The position numbers were made by a program, and so were the translations under genes. A model generated the notes under the pieces. That model did no database searches. It saw only the letters and a list, made by a program, of their open reading frames with translations, and was not told the origin of the DNA. A stretch of 64,000 nt of DNA from Channa striata. Its lineage: Eukaryota > Chordata > Actinopteri > Anabantiformes > Channidae. Of the stretch, positions 34,165 through 45,560 are shown piece after piece. The stretch is taken from the NCBI GenBank assembly GCA_033026295.1, contig JAUPFM010000057.1, forward strand, positions 124,001 to 188,000, given 5' to 3'. The stretch's first letter is position 1, and each line of letters starts with the position of its first letter.

Positions 34165-34740
34165 CATAAATCTGCAGCCCAACATAATTGAAGAAGTGTG
34201 ATACATACATAGAGTTAAGCTATACTTTATTAAAATTAGAATATAAGAAAACATACCAAGAATAAATACCATGAGCCCGAAACTGTACACAAACCACAAA
34301 CATTCACTGATGAAAGTGATATGGAACAAAAAAATTTTTGTGTTAAGATTAAAGGGAGCATAACCGGAGTCGAGGCCCTGCATTGTCAATGGCAAACATT
34401 ACAGGCTTCCGTCACTTGTTTGTACATAACATTAAAAGACAAAGGTTGATAAATTTACCATATTTGCCCAAGCTAAACTGTCTTGACTTTACTATATTCT
34501 ATAAAAGCTAATTTGTCTGCTGTCACACCAACCTCAACATCTCTCTGAACTTAGACATTATGATTTTATGCTTTGATTTATCTAGATGTTTACCTCACAA
34601 ATTCCTGGACTTATGAGGCACTAAAATTGAACATATAAACACCAGAGATTATCACTAAAGAAGGCCGGCCACACAAGAATTAGGCTGAAATATTGCTAAT
34701 GTAACAATGAGTTTAGCTGATTTTCTAAACCAGGAGTAGA
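34165..34740 (-). repeat. Duplicated 3' flank of T7 (copy at 63465-64000)
   Basis: TTAAGCTATACTTTATTAAA, GAATATAAGAAAACATACCA and AGAAGGCCGGCCACACAAGA reappear in the same order at 63505-63915. The duplication continues into the C-terminal coding part of T7 and T14. Confidence 0.8.
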
Positions 34741-35952
34741 AAAAGACATAAATCACAGGGTTTAGACAGGAGTTGAATAAGAGCAGAAAAGACATAAAGG
34801 CCTTAAATGAAGAACCAATGATGAGGTCAGAGCTGGAGAGAGAGACACAATAAAATGGACAGTAACACATAAGAAAAACGGCGACAACAACCCCCAGAGT
34901 CCTGGCTGCTTTCAGCTCTGATTTCTTCACAGATACAGTCACTGAACTCTGCAGTTTAACAGCTGTAATGTGGGAGCGCATGGCACGAGCCTGAGACACA
35001 GCCACTACAAACACTCTCAGATACAGGACGACGATGGTAGAAATAGGAACGATAAAGCTCATCACAATATCAACAGCTCCCATTACATTAATGACACATT
35101 CTCCATAGCAGGAGTTATACCTGCCTGGTTGTTTCAGGTTGTCATATAAAATCATGAAGCTGTAGAAAACACAACAAATCCAACACAGGAGAACACAGAC
35201 CTTCACTCTCCTCTGAGTGATTCTGTTGGAATAACGCAGAGGGTCACAGATAGCAACATAACGGTCGACTGATATTTGTACCATGTTTGTTACTGAGGCA
35301 CCAGTGGTGACAAAAGCAAAGAAATAATACAGAACACACATCAGGTCATTTAACAGCCAGCAGGGTTCTGTTAAGAGAATTTGAAATGGAATCACAAAGA
35401 GGCCGACGAGGAAGTCAGAGACAGCCAGAGAGAGGAGGAGGAGGTTGGTGGGAGTGTGGAGCTGCCTGCAGTGAGAGAATATCATCACTATGAATATAAT
35501 AAACAACATCAACAAAATCATTACCATAAGTCGCTATTTTACAAAAACTGTTATTATCTTTGTAATTATGGTGGTTGGAAACTTCAAAAGTCTCATCAAA
35601 CCTCCATCATGTGATACTTAGACACAACTTATTCAGTCTCACTACAACAGCATTATAATCAGTGTTCATAAAAACATCCACAGCAATAGAAGCAAATATA
35701 TTTATAAAAGCAGAAGTAACAGTTAATGTGATGTTCAGAGGTCACATATTTCACTTCAACACGTCAAAGCTAAAACATTTCTTTGTGCCTGAAGTGGGAG
35801 ATGGAGATGATGACCAGCAGGTTAAGAACCACAGTGAGCAAAGAGATGAAGGACAACAGGATGTACTTGAACATTGACTCAGACTGAGGACGAGTTTGTT
35901 TCTTGCAAGACATGTTGATTTGTGGAAAACAGAGTTCAGCTTCATCCATCAT
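34655..35952 (-). CDS. T7: trace amine-associated receptor (Asp5.42 type), intact
   Basis: CDS is complement(join(34655-35465, 35789-35952)), 324 aa, with a 323-nt GC-AG intron. The start MMDEAELCF was chosen because all paralogues share it. The reading frame is open upstream to MRRKLRVFSSF at 36003, so a 17-residue longer start cannot be excluded. The sequon is NMSC. QLHTPTN and SDFLVG are present, and VQISVDRYVAICDPL has Gln where others have Leu. CYGEC and NPVIYVFFYSWFRKS follow. Residue 3.32 is Ala and 5.42 is Asp (AVDIVMSFIVP). Toggle 6.48 is Tyr. The C-terminus ends FQPNSCVAGLL, as in T14. Exon 1 is nearly identical to T11 exon 1. Confidence 0.92.
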
Positions 35953-37140
35953 CAGACACTGAGGAGAAGAGAAACTGCTGAACACTCGCAGCTTTCTGCG
36001 CAAAGTTCTGCATCATACGAGTGATATGTTTCTCCTCTTCCCCTCCTTTCTCTCTTTTTCCCAACAGATTTTCATCCTCGCTCCACCTATACGTCATGAT
36101 GTTTGTCTTTTTCACTACTTTGTAAAACTCTGGTGTTAGAGGTTTCTTTTGGTTTATGTTGGCTAGTATACGGCCTGCATTAGATATTGTATCAGGAAAA
36201 CACGTTGTAAAATATTTAGTTTTCAGCATCTGTGACTTTTAAATCTTTTCACTTCTACTGAATTTTTTAGCCTTGGATTTGTTCTTAGAACCCTCAACCT
36301 TTTCCATTGAGTTTAGTATTTTCAACCATCAGTTGTCCTTAATCCACTGTCATCAGCAACTCAGCACTAAACACGAAACAGACTAGCAAGTGATGATTGT
36401 ATATAAAGACATATATATTCCTTAAGAGCAGGTTGAGACCAAAACCTAATCTAAAAACTTGTAGCCTTATTGTTATCACCAAATAAACTGTTGTATGCTC
36501 CATAACCCATTTTTGTCTCCAATAAAAGAAATTAGTTTTGCAGCCACATAAAAACACAACATTTAAATTTAAAAGATAAGACTAACATAGATCAAATATA
36601 TATGTTATGCTGTACACCTGTTCAGCAATTCATTGCATTTAGCAGAGATCGATGACATACTCAAAAACTGTACTTAAATGAATTCAACGATAACCTCTGT
36701 CCAGGTCCGTAGTTTCCATCCCCTGAGTAGAGCTTTCCCTTCTCCAGTTTCCCTTTCTGAGGTGTCTGATGCTATTCCAGATGTTCTTTGAGGCCAACTA
36801 AAATAACTCTCCATACCTTTTCAAAGTTCTTCCCACGCCCCAGATTTTGCAACTGCAATAACCTAAGCCTCAGTTTTTCAAGTACGGACAAATTCTTCCT
36901 TATGATCAGAATTTAGGGTAAACAACATGACAAGCCTGGACCCATCAGTTGTTCAGGGCGTTAATTGCCTAATTGCCACAATTTAGGCCCCTCACATCTA
37001 ATTTGCATTGTTTATAAAGGCCAAATTATGCTTTTCTCCATCTGGTATAACATATATAGCTATAAGTACATGTATGTGTATATTTACAATAACACAAGTT
37101 AGCAGACACCTTGTCTCTTTAATGGTTTTCCTTTATTTTC
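35953..37140 (-). repeat. Duplicated 5' flank of T7 (copy at 53498-54340, T11)
   Basis: GCGCAAAGTTCTGCATCATA, CAACCTTTTCCATTGAGTTT and TTGCAACTGCAATAACCTAA reappear in order upstream of T11. About 370 nt (roughly 36473-36842) are absent from the T11 copy, where CTTGTAGCCTTA joins directly to GATTTTGC. Confidence 0.8.
36089..36096 (-). promoter_or_regulatory. CRE-like octamer TGACGTAT upstream of T7
   Basis: It lies about 140 nt upstream of the ATG within the minus-strand string ACATCATGACGTATAGGTGG, followed by GGAAAAAGAGAGAAAGGAGG. The same octamer is at 47978-47985 (T10) and 53635-53642 (T11). It could bind CREB/ATF-type factors; binding is inferred. Confidence 0.4.
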
Positions 37141-37664
37141 CTAGCCCCATTAAGACAAGTAATTGGACAAATGCATTTGTTCCTTCTAAATTGGTCCACT
37201 GTAATTCTCTACTTTCAGGCTGCCCCAGTAACTCTCTAAAAAGCTTCAATTAATCAAAAATGCTGCAGCAAGATTACTGACTGGGATTGGTAAGAGAGAT
37301 CATATTTCACCTTCATTAGCTTCTCTCCATTGGCTTCCTATTAAATGTAGCATAAAATTTAAAACCCTTCTTCTTACCTATAAAGCGCCATCCTACCTAA
37401 AAGATCTCCTAGTACCATATCATCCTAATAGACCACTTCAGTCTCAGAATGCAGGCCTACTTATGGTTCCCAGAATTGGAGTCAGAGCCTTTAGTTATCA
37501 AGGTCCTCTCCTGTGGAACCAGCTACCAGTCCAGATTCGGGAAGCAGACCCGCTCTTTACGTTTTTGGACTAGGCTCCAAACCTTATAGTTGGTTCTAGT
37601 CCTGCTGCTATAGGCTCAGAATGTTGGGGGATCAACCCCTGATGCACCGAGACACTTTCCTCCT
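37140..37664 (+). mobile_element. L2-type LINE fragment (RT C-terminus and 3' part)
   Basis: + strand translation gives the same C-terminal text as the minus LINE at 28458-28721: an ALLS/SGCPSNSL-type start, KNAAARLLTGIGKRDHIS and LHWLPI. It then runs through TCAGAATGTTGGGGGATCAA and GATGCACCGAGACACTTTCC, matching the tail copy at 49090. It ends in TCCTCCTCTC exactly where T8 exon 1 sequence begins. Confidence 0.75.
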
Positions 37665-37674
37665 CTCTCTGATA

Positions 37675-39980
37675 ATGGATGAAACTGAACATCGCTTTCC
37701 ACAGCTCCTCAACACGTCTTGCAAGAAACTCACTCGTCCTCAGTCTGAGCATCGACTCAGTGCTGTCTCTCTGTTCACTGCAGTTCTTTACATGTTGGTC
37801 ATCGTCTCCATCTCCCACTTCAGGCACAGATACATGTCTTATAGCGTTGATCATATTTTGCTGTATTGAAATCCAGTGTAACCAGTTTAACTCCGTGAGA
37901 CTTTTTTTAGACAAACAACTACTTTTTGTAGTAATGCTGTGATACTGTTCATAACGTCACATCTTATAATATTTTCTCTCTCCAGGATAGATCTGCATAG
38001 AGCCTCCACTGTCTGGTGCAGCGGGTGACAGGTGTTGTCCATGATGGATGTCAGCTTGGCCAACATCCTCCTCTCACCCACCTCCTCCACAGTGTCCAGT
38101 GGGCAGTCCAGGACAGAGCTGGCTCTCCTGACCAGCTTGTTCAGTCTGTTCCTTTCCTGGTCAGCGCTGCCTGAACCCCAGCAGACCACAGCGTAGTGCA
38201 GAGCTGAGGCCACCACAGAGTCATAGAATGTCCTTAACATGGGCCTGCACACGCCGAAGGACCTCAGTCTCCTCAAAAGTCCCTTCTTGTACAAGGCATT
38301 GGTGTTGTCAGTCCAGTCCAGTTTATGGTTGAGGTTGAGGAACACCCAGGTACTTGAAGCTATCCACCCTCTCAATGTCCGAACCCTGGATGTTCACCGG
38401 TGTGAATGGTAGTGTCTTTTCTCCAGAAGTCAATGACCATCTCCTTTTCCTTAGTGGTGTTTAAGCACAGGTGGTTGCTTTCACAGTCTACTATGTCCAT
38501 GATTACTGACCTGTACTCCAGCTCATTCCCATCTGATACACAACAAACTATGGCTGAGTTATCAGAGAATTATTGGAGATGACAACAACTAGTGGTTAGG
38601 CGGGAGGTCAAGGCAACAGTTCTGTAGTGGTTTGGCTCCTTCGCGTGAGTTACCTTGGGAAGTGCAACCACAAACGAAGTCTTCCACAAAACAGGGACTC
38701 TCTCCAGACTGAGGCTCACGTTGCAGACGTAAGTGACCACCTCACAGAGACGGGGAGAGGGGTTGGGTTGTAGGAGATCGGGGTATGGTGGTCACAGGTT
38801 CCGGACTGTAGACGTGTGAGGAGGGGGTTGGGGGGCTCGCTGAGGGAGTGGGGCTGGAGACAAATATGTTGAAAAACAGGTTTAACTTGTTGGCCCAGAC
38901 TTGATCTTCATCAGCTGACGCCCTGACTGCCCCTTGTCCGTGGCCTGGGATGGTCTTCTGGCCCCTCCACATATCTCGTATGTTGTTAATCTCCAACCCC
39001 TCCTCCAGCTTCTTCTTGTATCTGTCCTTGGCCTGTATGATTTTGTACTTGAGTTCACGCTGAACTCTTTTCTGCTCCTCAGTGTCCCCTGTAATAAAAA
39101 CCCTCCTCTTCTTAATTAGTAGGGCTTTAAGTTCAGGAGTTGTGAAACACTGCACAATCCTGGTTGGCACAGTGTTCTCTACACAGAAGTTGATGTAGTC
39201 TGTGATGCAGTGGGTCAGGCTGTTAATGTCGTCTCCAAGAGAGCTGCAGAGTGTGTCCCAGTCTGTGGTCTCGAAACAGTCTCTCAGTCTCAGTCTCTCA
39301 GTTTCTCAAAGTTCTCATCAGTCCGCAGTTTAACAATCTTCTTCTGTGCAGGCTGTCTTCTCACCCTGGGTATGTATTCTAGTGAGGGGAGGGGGTCTGA
39401 GGTGAATATGTCCTTTACATTAGCATACATTAAGTCCAGTGTCTTGTTTTCCCTGGTCCAGCACTTCACGTACTGGGTGAACGTTGGGAGAGTGGAGGAG
39501 AGTGAGGCGTGATTAAAGTCCTCGCTGATGAGGAGCAGAGCCTGCGGGTGTCGCGTCTGCAGACAAGTTATGAAGTGCTAAACTTCATCCTTCCTATTTC
39601 TACCATCGTCGTCCTGAGAGTGTTTGTAGTGGCTGTGTCTCAGGCTCGTGCCATGCGCTCCCACATTACAGCTGTTAAACTGCAGAGTTCAGTGACTGTA
39701 ACTGTGAAGAAATCAGAGCTGAAAGCAGCCAGGACTCTGGGGGTCGTTGTCGCCGTGTTTCTCATGTGTTTCTGCCCATATTATGTTACGTCTTTCTCTG
39801 GATATCATCTCATGATGGGTTCTTCAACTAACACTTTTTTAAACTCCCTGTTATTATTGAATTCCTGTCTGAACCCTGTGATTTATGCCTTTTTTTTACC
39901 CCTGGTTTAGAAAATCTGTTAAACTTATTGTTACACTGCAGATACTGCAGCCTCAGTCCAGTCAGGCCAATATACTGTAA
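37675..39980 (+). pseudogene. T8: TAAR pseudogene, exon 2 front replaced by a LINE
   Basis: Exon 1 is 37675-37823 (MDETEHRFPQLLNTSCKK) with a 15-nt in-frame deletion in TM1. The intron keeps the GC donor and the TCTCTCCAG acceptor ending at 37985. From 37986 the sequence is minus-strand LINE, not QLHTPTN. TAAR sequence resumes at about 39583 in TM5 (NFILPISTIVVL, with two residues, YL, missing) and continues through TM6-TM7 to a stop near 39980. An extra T in the T run near 39893-39900 shifts the frame after NPVIYAFF. TM2-TM4 are lost. The 3' half matches T5 (MCFCPYYVTSFSGYHLMMGS). It is convergent with T9. Confidence 0.85.
37986..39582 (-). mobile_element. Non-LTR retrotransposon (Rex1/jockey-like) inside T8
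   Basis: Minus-strand coding scraps: the RT C-terminal region at 38375-37990 (MLRTFYDSVVASALHYAVVC, RLNKLVRRASSVLDCPLD, RRMLAKLTSIMDN), the endonuclease-RT linker at 39170-38742 (ELKYKIIQAKDRYKKKLEEG, MWRGQKTIPGH), and the end of the endonuclease at 39580-39200. Much of the central RT is missing between about 38400 and 38740. It is 5'-truncated in the endonuclease. No TSD is visible, so the junctions may be rearranged. Confidence 0.7.
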
Positions 39981-40766
39981 GAGAAACTGTGGAGGGACTT
40001 TCTGTGTAGGACAAAATGTGGTTTGATGTGTTGTTGTGTTAGCGAAAAGCCCTCATTCTTTTTAAAGACGACTAATGGGTTTTCCTATAGTTCTGATTAT
40101 TTTAAAAATATGTTGTTTTATTTCTCTTAGTGTATTTTTATTAACTGCATAAAATAATTCAAATTCACACTGCACTTACTATGATGCACTATCCTCTTAT
40201 TTTGGCATTTTTGATTTTTGTACTATATTTATGTATAATAATATATAGATATATTTTCCTGCTGTAAGAACCGTAAGAAAAGAAAACAAAAAAAAATATT
40301 TTCCCAAATTAAAGAGTCGACACAGTCAGATTTAGTAAAAATTTCTTCTATGGACTGTAGATCAATTTAATAAAGTTTACATACATGCTGAAACTGATCA
40401 GGCTGTACTGAAATAGCAAAACGTTAAATAAATAGTCAGATCAGAGAGGTTCAAGTGTTTTTGTTGGACTTCAGAAAACTTGAGGTCACATGCTTTAACC
40501 ATGACAATATCAGCTGATACTAATAGACGAATAAAATAGTCTCTGTAGCCTGTGTCTGTAATCAGCCTGTCAGGCCTGACGAGTGTATGTACACACACAC
40601 ACACACACAGATACTGTATGCCCGATCAGGCGTAACATTAGGACCACCTGGGCAATTGAATGCATTCCAATTCAGTGGCTCTGAATTAAACAAACTTATC
40701 ATTTCTCCGTTTTTAGGTTGAAACTGATTCTACTATGTGTTTATTATTGAGGTTGAAGTGGTTCTA
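39703..40766 (+). repeat. Segmental duplication: third copy of the T5 3' flank
   Basis: After the T8 remnant the sequence follows 22742-23880 (AAGCCCTCATTCTTTTTAAA, CCTGCTGTAAGAACC, GATCAGGCGTAACATTAGGA, TTTATTATTGAGG) with more substitutions and deletions than the 60-kb copy. Confidence 0.75.
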
Positions 40767-41100
40767 GCAGGGGCACCGCTAGCTGTTTTGGGCCCTATGA
40801 AAAAATTTAAAGTTGGGCCCTTTACCTCACCCATTCTCCACCAAACATTCAAACCAAGCTAGATCCAAAATCTGTGTCTGCAGTTTAGCCACAGCACTGA
40901 CCACAGCTGTGGTCATGCGGCTCAGTGTCCACTGTGTCACTCTGTCCCTTAAACTGTGAGCTCCTCTCGTCTTCTTCATCTGTGCTGCTGCTTCTACTGA
41001 TTCTCTCTTGAGCCTCATCTGCTGTTTTAAAAGCTCTTTCTACGTCCTCACTGACAGGCTGATTGACGAGGATCCTGGATCTGTCTAAAAAAAACACATA
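40767..41100. mobile_element. Possible hAT-like fragment
   Basis: AGCAGGGGCACCGCTAGCTG then TTTTGGGCCCTATGAAAAAA resembles a hAT-type terminus. The minus strand holds a short acidic open frame (885 to 1106 of the 40-kb block) with no family I can name. Weak. Confidence 0.3.
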
Positions 41101-41808
41101 ATTCATTCAGAACATGTCTAGAGCTTCTGTACTACAGTATTCTGTTAAAATGGAAATAGGAAAAATAAAATTGATCTTGTTTATTTATCATTACTCGTTT
41201 TATTATATGAGTTAAGTAAGACCATGATAGAGATTAAAATCATATGATAGTGAAATTAATTCTTACAATCAGAATGTGATGCACACACGATTTTTAATGT
41301 CAGGATTTCAGTGACATACTGATGACCTGCTTCCTGTATCTGTATATGAGGTGAACATATAGGGACCTAATTATAAGTGAACTAACTATCATACATGTTG
41401 ACATGAAGTTATTGTCATGTTCAGTGGTGAAAAACATAATCTTGCGAAGTGTCGGCTATGGAAGTAGCACTAACATTACACTGCAAAGGAAGCCCTTCTT
41501 CTTTGTCTCTGCTTTGTCAAACTTTTCTTGTCCTTTCTGATTTATTCTTGTCTCACCGCTTTGACCTTTCTGCTTTAACCGCTGGCAGAAATAAGACGAA
41601 ATTTAGCCTTATTTGTAATTCTTTCATGGATACATTTATGATATCTCACATATTAATGCTAATAATTTTATTATTAAAAAAGCTAGTGCGTGAATTCCCA
41701 CCTCCAAATTAGGACAGAATAACCAACTCCTCACATGTAGACAACATTACACAACACAAAGAAAGAATATTACTTAAGTTCACGGAAATTTCCCTTCACA
41801 GTTTCTCT
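41101..41808. other. T9 3' flank and gene-free stretch
   Basis: From about 41680 the sequence (GTGCGTGAATTCCCACCTCC, GACAGAATAACCAACTCCTC) repeats the T6 3' flank (24330) and the T4 3' flank (15680). Nothing else recognised. Confidence 0.5.
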
Positions 41809-42618
41809 CTACAGCACTTTGGTGTCACGAGAGTGACGCTGCAGTATCTGAAGTTTAACAATAAGTTTAACAGATTTTCTAAACCAGGGATAAAAAAAAG
41901 ACATAAATCACAGGGTTTAGACAGGAGTTAGAGTACACTAGAAAAACAAGAAAGACCTCAGATGTAGAACTGATCATTATGTCATAGCCTGTGAAGGAGA
42001 CACAATAATATGGACAGTAACAAAAAATAAACACAGCAACGACCCCCAGAGTCCTGGCTGCTTTCAGCTCTGATTTCTTCACAGTTACAGTCACTGAACT
42101 CTGCAGTTTAACAGCTGTAATGTTGGAGCGCATGGCACGAGCCTGAGACACAGCCACTACAAACACTCTCAGATACAGGAGGACGATGGTAGAAATGGGA
42201 AGGAGAAAACCTAGGGTCGACAAGGTAGACAGCTGTGTTTATATTAATGAGACATTCACCATAGCAGGAGTTACACCTGCCTGGTTGTTTCAGGTTGTCA
42301 GATAAAAACAGAAAACTCAAGAAAACACAATAAATCCAACATAAAAGAACACAGATTCTAACTCTCCTCTGAGAAATTTTGGTGGAGTAATGCAGAGGGT
42401 CACAGATAGCAACATAACGGTCGACTGATATCAGAACCATGTTTATGACGGAGGCATAGACAATTATAACCTTCAGGACATAATATAGAACACACACCAA
42501 GTCACCCAGGTACCAGCAGGGTTCTGTTATTTGGATTTGAAATGGAATCACAAAGAGGCCAACGAGGAAGCCTGAGACAGCCAGAGAGAGGAGGAGGTTG
42601 GTGGGAGTGTGGAGCTGC
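41809..42618 (-). pseudogene. T9: TAAR pseudogene, exon 2 only, multiple indels
   Basis: Exon 2 starts at 42618 after a normal CCAG acceptor; no exon 1 is found upstream as far as 44 kb. QLHTPTN is present, but one Leu codon of TM2 is deleted and Asp2.50 is Gly (AVSGFLVG). A 4-nt insertion near 42214-42220, in TM5, shifts the frame. One Val codon is missing in TM6 (LGVVAVF). An extra T in the T run near 41892 shifts the frame after NPVIYVFF. The ancestral C-terminus LQRHSRDTKVL is still readable to 41809. Residue 3.32 is Lys and 5.42 is Tyr. It resembles T13 most (VLYYVLKVIIVYASV). Confidence 0.88.
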
Positions 42619-42639
42619 CTGGAGAGAGAGAGAATGTCA

Positions 42640-44180
42640 TTGTCACTGTAAATATCATAATACCAACAACAATATCAGCAATAGAATTTTTTTACCACAT
42701 TTTTAAAACAACCTCAGCCTGGGAAAGGACCTGAACGGACAGGCACCGGGGAGCGCAGGATAGCTTCTGCACAGGAACAGGAACTGGACGAGCCACAGCC
42801 AACCTTGGCATACCAACAGGAGCTGGGCGAACAGGTGTTTGACAGGCACAGGGCAGTTGCCCCCCCCTGTAATCGGGGGGGGGGGCAAAGCGCTACATAT
42901 GCGTAAAATTCGTCATATTTCCTCGTCTTAGCTTTCGGGTGACTTTCTTTTGTTTCATTGTCTTTCTTTTCATCCCTGTTAAAATCTCTTCATGTTGTCT
43001 TCAGGTTCGTTCACTCACTTCCTGTCGCCTGCTCGGTGCAAAATAAACCCAACACCATAGAGCTAATCCTCCCTGCGCACACTCTGACAATGAGAGCGCC
43101 ACTGCAAACTACTATAGTGGATCTGCAATTACACTTTATTCTAATACGGCAAAAAAGCATGTTCCCCCGGGTCACACACGCCCCCCCAGGCAACGCACCC
43201 ACTATTTGAGAAGCACTTCCCTAAACGAACTAGACAAACTATAGTGACAATTAAATTCACAAAATGAAAAGTAAGTGAACAAGCAAACAGGCAAACCAGG
43301 AAACTAAAACAAAAAGAGAGCACTTAAAACAACAAACAAACACCAACAAGGACCAGACAAAGAACCAAACAAAGGACCAAACCTCAGACCAAGCGTAGAA
43401 ACGGGCACGAACGAACAAACATACGGAGGACAGGACAGGACAGGACAGGACAGTGTACAAGTGTACAAGTTTACAAAAAGAGGGTTTAAATAAACAGGAC
43501 GACAGGTGAAACAAATAAGGACAAATGAGAAAAGTAAAACAACCCAAAGAAATTAACAGGAAAGAAAAAGCAATACTACAAAATAAAAGACCAAGACAGG
43601 AAATGAACAAAAACAACACCAACAAAAGTCCCCAATTGTGACAGGGCTTGTGGCATCTGGCTGGTCTTCTCCTATGTGTGGAGTTGTGGGGATGTGGCTC
43701 AGAAACCATTTGACCAGAGGTAGACTGAGGAGATGAGTGGGACAGAGCAGGGGCTGGGCAGGCATAGATTGATCCAGGATTTGGACTGGAGCAGGAACTG
43801 GAATGGGTGTTGTGCCAGCAAAGCCAGGTGGACAGGTAATGGTATGGCATGAACTGAGCCTGGAGGCACGATGCCGTGAGGTGGCTGTGAAGGTGATGTA
43901 GTATGAATCTGAGTACAGGTAGACGGGCGTGTTGCAGGCTGGTTAGCAGAGGAGCTTAGTAGGCAATTTCCCAGTAGACAGGTTAGCGGGGAAACAGGGT
44001 ACCAAGAGCCAGAGCACAACACAGTGCTGTTGTGTAAAGCAGTCTAGCAAAGAAGCATTCTGGCAGAGATCAAGGGGGTGAATCATGAAAAGATTAGGAT
44101 TTATTCGTTTTTTGATTGAAACTGTTTGATAATTTTATTACCTTTGTATAACATTAACGTCATTATATTAATCTACTACA
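42640..44180. other. Repeat-rich gene-free stretch where T9 exon 1 should be
   Basis: Includes G and C homopolymer tracts near 42858-42885, a (GGACA)5 run at 43427-43453 and a CAGGAACTGGA motif repeated at 42775 and 43793. The long open frames on minus (43257-43850 and others) are low-complexity Cys/Phe/Leu-rich readings with no family. Probably an unclassified repeat that replaced the T9 5' end. Confidence 0.4.
43427..43453 (+). repeat. (GGACA)5 microsatellite
   Basis: Five direct GGACA units, followed by GTGTACAAGTGTACAAGTTT, a short duplicated 9-mer. Confidence 0.9.
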
Positions 44181-44184
44181 TATC

Positions 44185-44715
44185 TTTGGGTTTTTCCCAT
44201 CAGGGGTCGCCACAGCGAATCATCCGTTTCCACCTCACTCTATCCTGAGCATCTTCCTCTCTGACACCAGCTAACCTCTTGTCCTCTGTTAGCACATGCT
44301 AACTGCTCCTCTCATACATGTCCTGTACTACTCTGATGTACTTCTCTTCTCCAGCTGTTCCTCCACCTGCTCTCTACTCTCACTGCAAATCACAATGTCA
44401 TCTGCAAACATCATTGTCCAGGGAGATTTCTGTCTGACCTCATCTGTCAACCTGTCCATCAGCATAGCAAACAAGAAGGGACTCAAAGCCGATCCTTGGT
44501 GTAGTCCCACCTCCATCTTGAACTCCTCTGTCTGACCTACGGCACATCTCACCACCATCATGCTTCTCTCATACATGTCCTGAACTACTCGGACGTACTT
44601 TTCTGCCACTCCCGACAACCTCATACAGTACCACAGCTCCTCTCTCAGCAACCTGTCATGCACCTTCTCTAAATCCAGTTTTACACCAGATACCCTTGCT
44701 GACGCAACCCTCTCT
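44185..44715 (-). mobile_element. RTE-type LINE fragment, - orientation
   Basis: Minus strand 44663-44328 encodes RT text: LLREELWYCMRLSGVAEKYV, GLHQGSALSPFLFAMLMD and MMFADDIVICSESREQVEEQ, with the catalytic FADD. After an internal deletion it jumps near 44300 to the 3' terminus at 44185-44230 (TTTTTCCCATCAGGGGTCGC on +). It is the same family as 57792-58620. Confidence 0.8.
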
Positions 44716-45436
44716 ATCTATCCGGGCTTGGGACCAGCGCAGAAGTTACTGGCTTGCAACCTTTGTGGCTAGATTAGGTCACTATATTAATATATGGTTC
44801 TAATGCTTTGGCCCACTCATATATTTTAAATAATATGGCCACATCAGTAGAACCACCTCCTAATTTAATGCACAATAGTATGATGCAACCGCTCTCTATG
44901 GCCTCAGTATTGCAGAACACATGGCAGAAATATCGTCGCTGTGACAGTTACAATTGAGAACTGAAAAATTAGTACTTTGTGAAAGGAGAATTCATGGCAG
45001 ACTTGCAGTATCAAATTGCATTAGATTGTACAGGTGTACCTAATAAAGTGTCCAGTGATTGTAGGCAGGTAAGTCAGTTAGAGCTTCAGCAGCAGCAAAA
45101 CAACATCTCTGCCTTTAACTACTGGCAGAGTTTGAGAAGTAAGATGTATTTACAGGTACAACTGGAGACTATTGGATTTCTGTGTTGTTATGCCATGAAA
45201 TTGTGAGTTATAAGTCATTATCATGCTTGTAAGGTCCCATCTGTCATAGACTACCTACCATGGTTTTATTATCAGTGTGGTTAAACTGTATAGTAAATAG
45301 GACTTGAGCAAGAGCAGAAATATGTGACTTAATGTAAAAGCAACAGAAACCAATAACTCACAGCACCTCTGTGTAAAGTGTTATGACTGGAATGTACATA
45401 AGTGATAGTTTCATTAGAAGAATACATAAACAATAA
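44716..45436. other. Gene-free stretch with small repeats
   Basis: CGGGCTTGGGACCAGCGCAG near 44718 is a scrap of the SINE at 46125. GTACAGGTGTACCTAATAAA at 45028 is a common dispersed-repeat end. No gene recognised. Confidence 0.45.
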
Positions 45437-45560
45437 AATCGGTTTGGGATACAGAAGGCCGCAGATTCAAATCCCCCCAACCGTATGCGGCCCGAGATCG
45501 GGCATAAAATGACATGCCAAACCTACGTGTGTAACTGTCCCGAACCTTGAAGGGACAAGC
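45437..45560 (+). mobile_element. tRNA-derived SINE fragment
   Basis: GGTTTGGGATACAGAAGGCC then GCAGATTCAAATCCCC (B-box-like) on the + strand. Related in opposite orientation to 46125-46265. Confidence 0.5.

Noticed and set aside
35953..36003. N-terminal extension MRRKLRVFSSFSSPQCL of T7 (similar in T4, T10, T11)
   Set aside because: It is open in some minus genes, but T3 has an in-frame stop upstream of MMDEAEL, T5 and T2 do not conserve it, and the family N-terminus is short. It was kept only as a stated alternative.
43257..43850. 197-codon open frame on -
   Set aside because: Low-complexity Cys/Phe/Leu/Ser-rich reading of repeat sequence containing the (GGACA)n tract; no domain.
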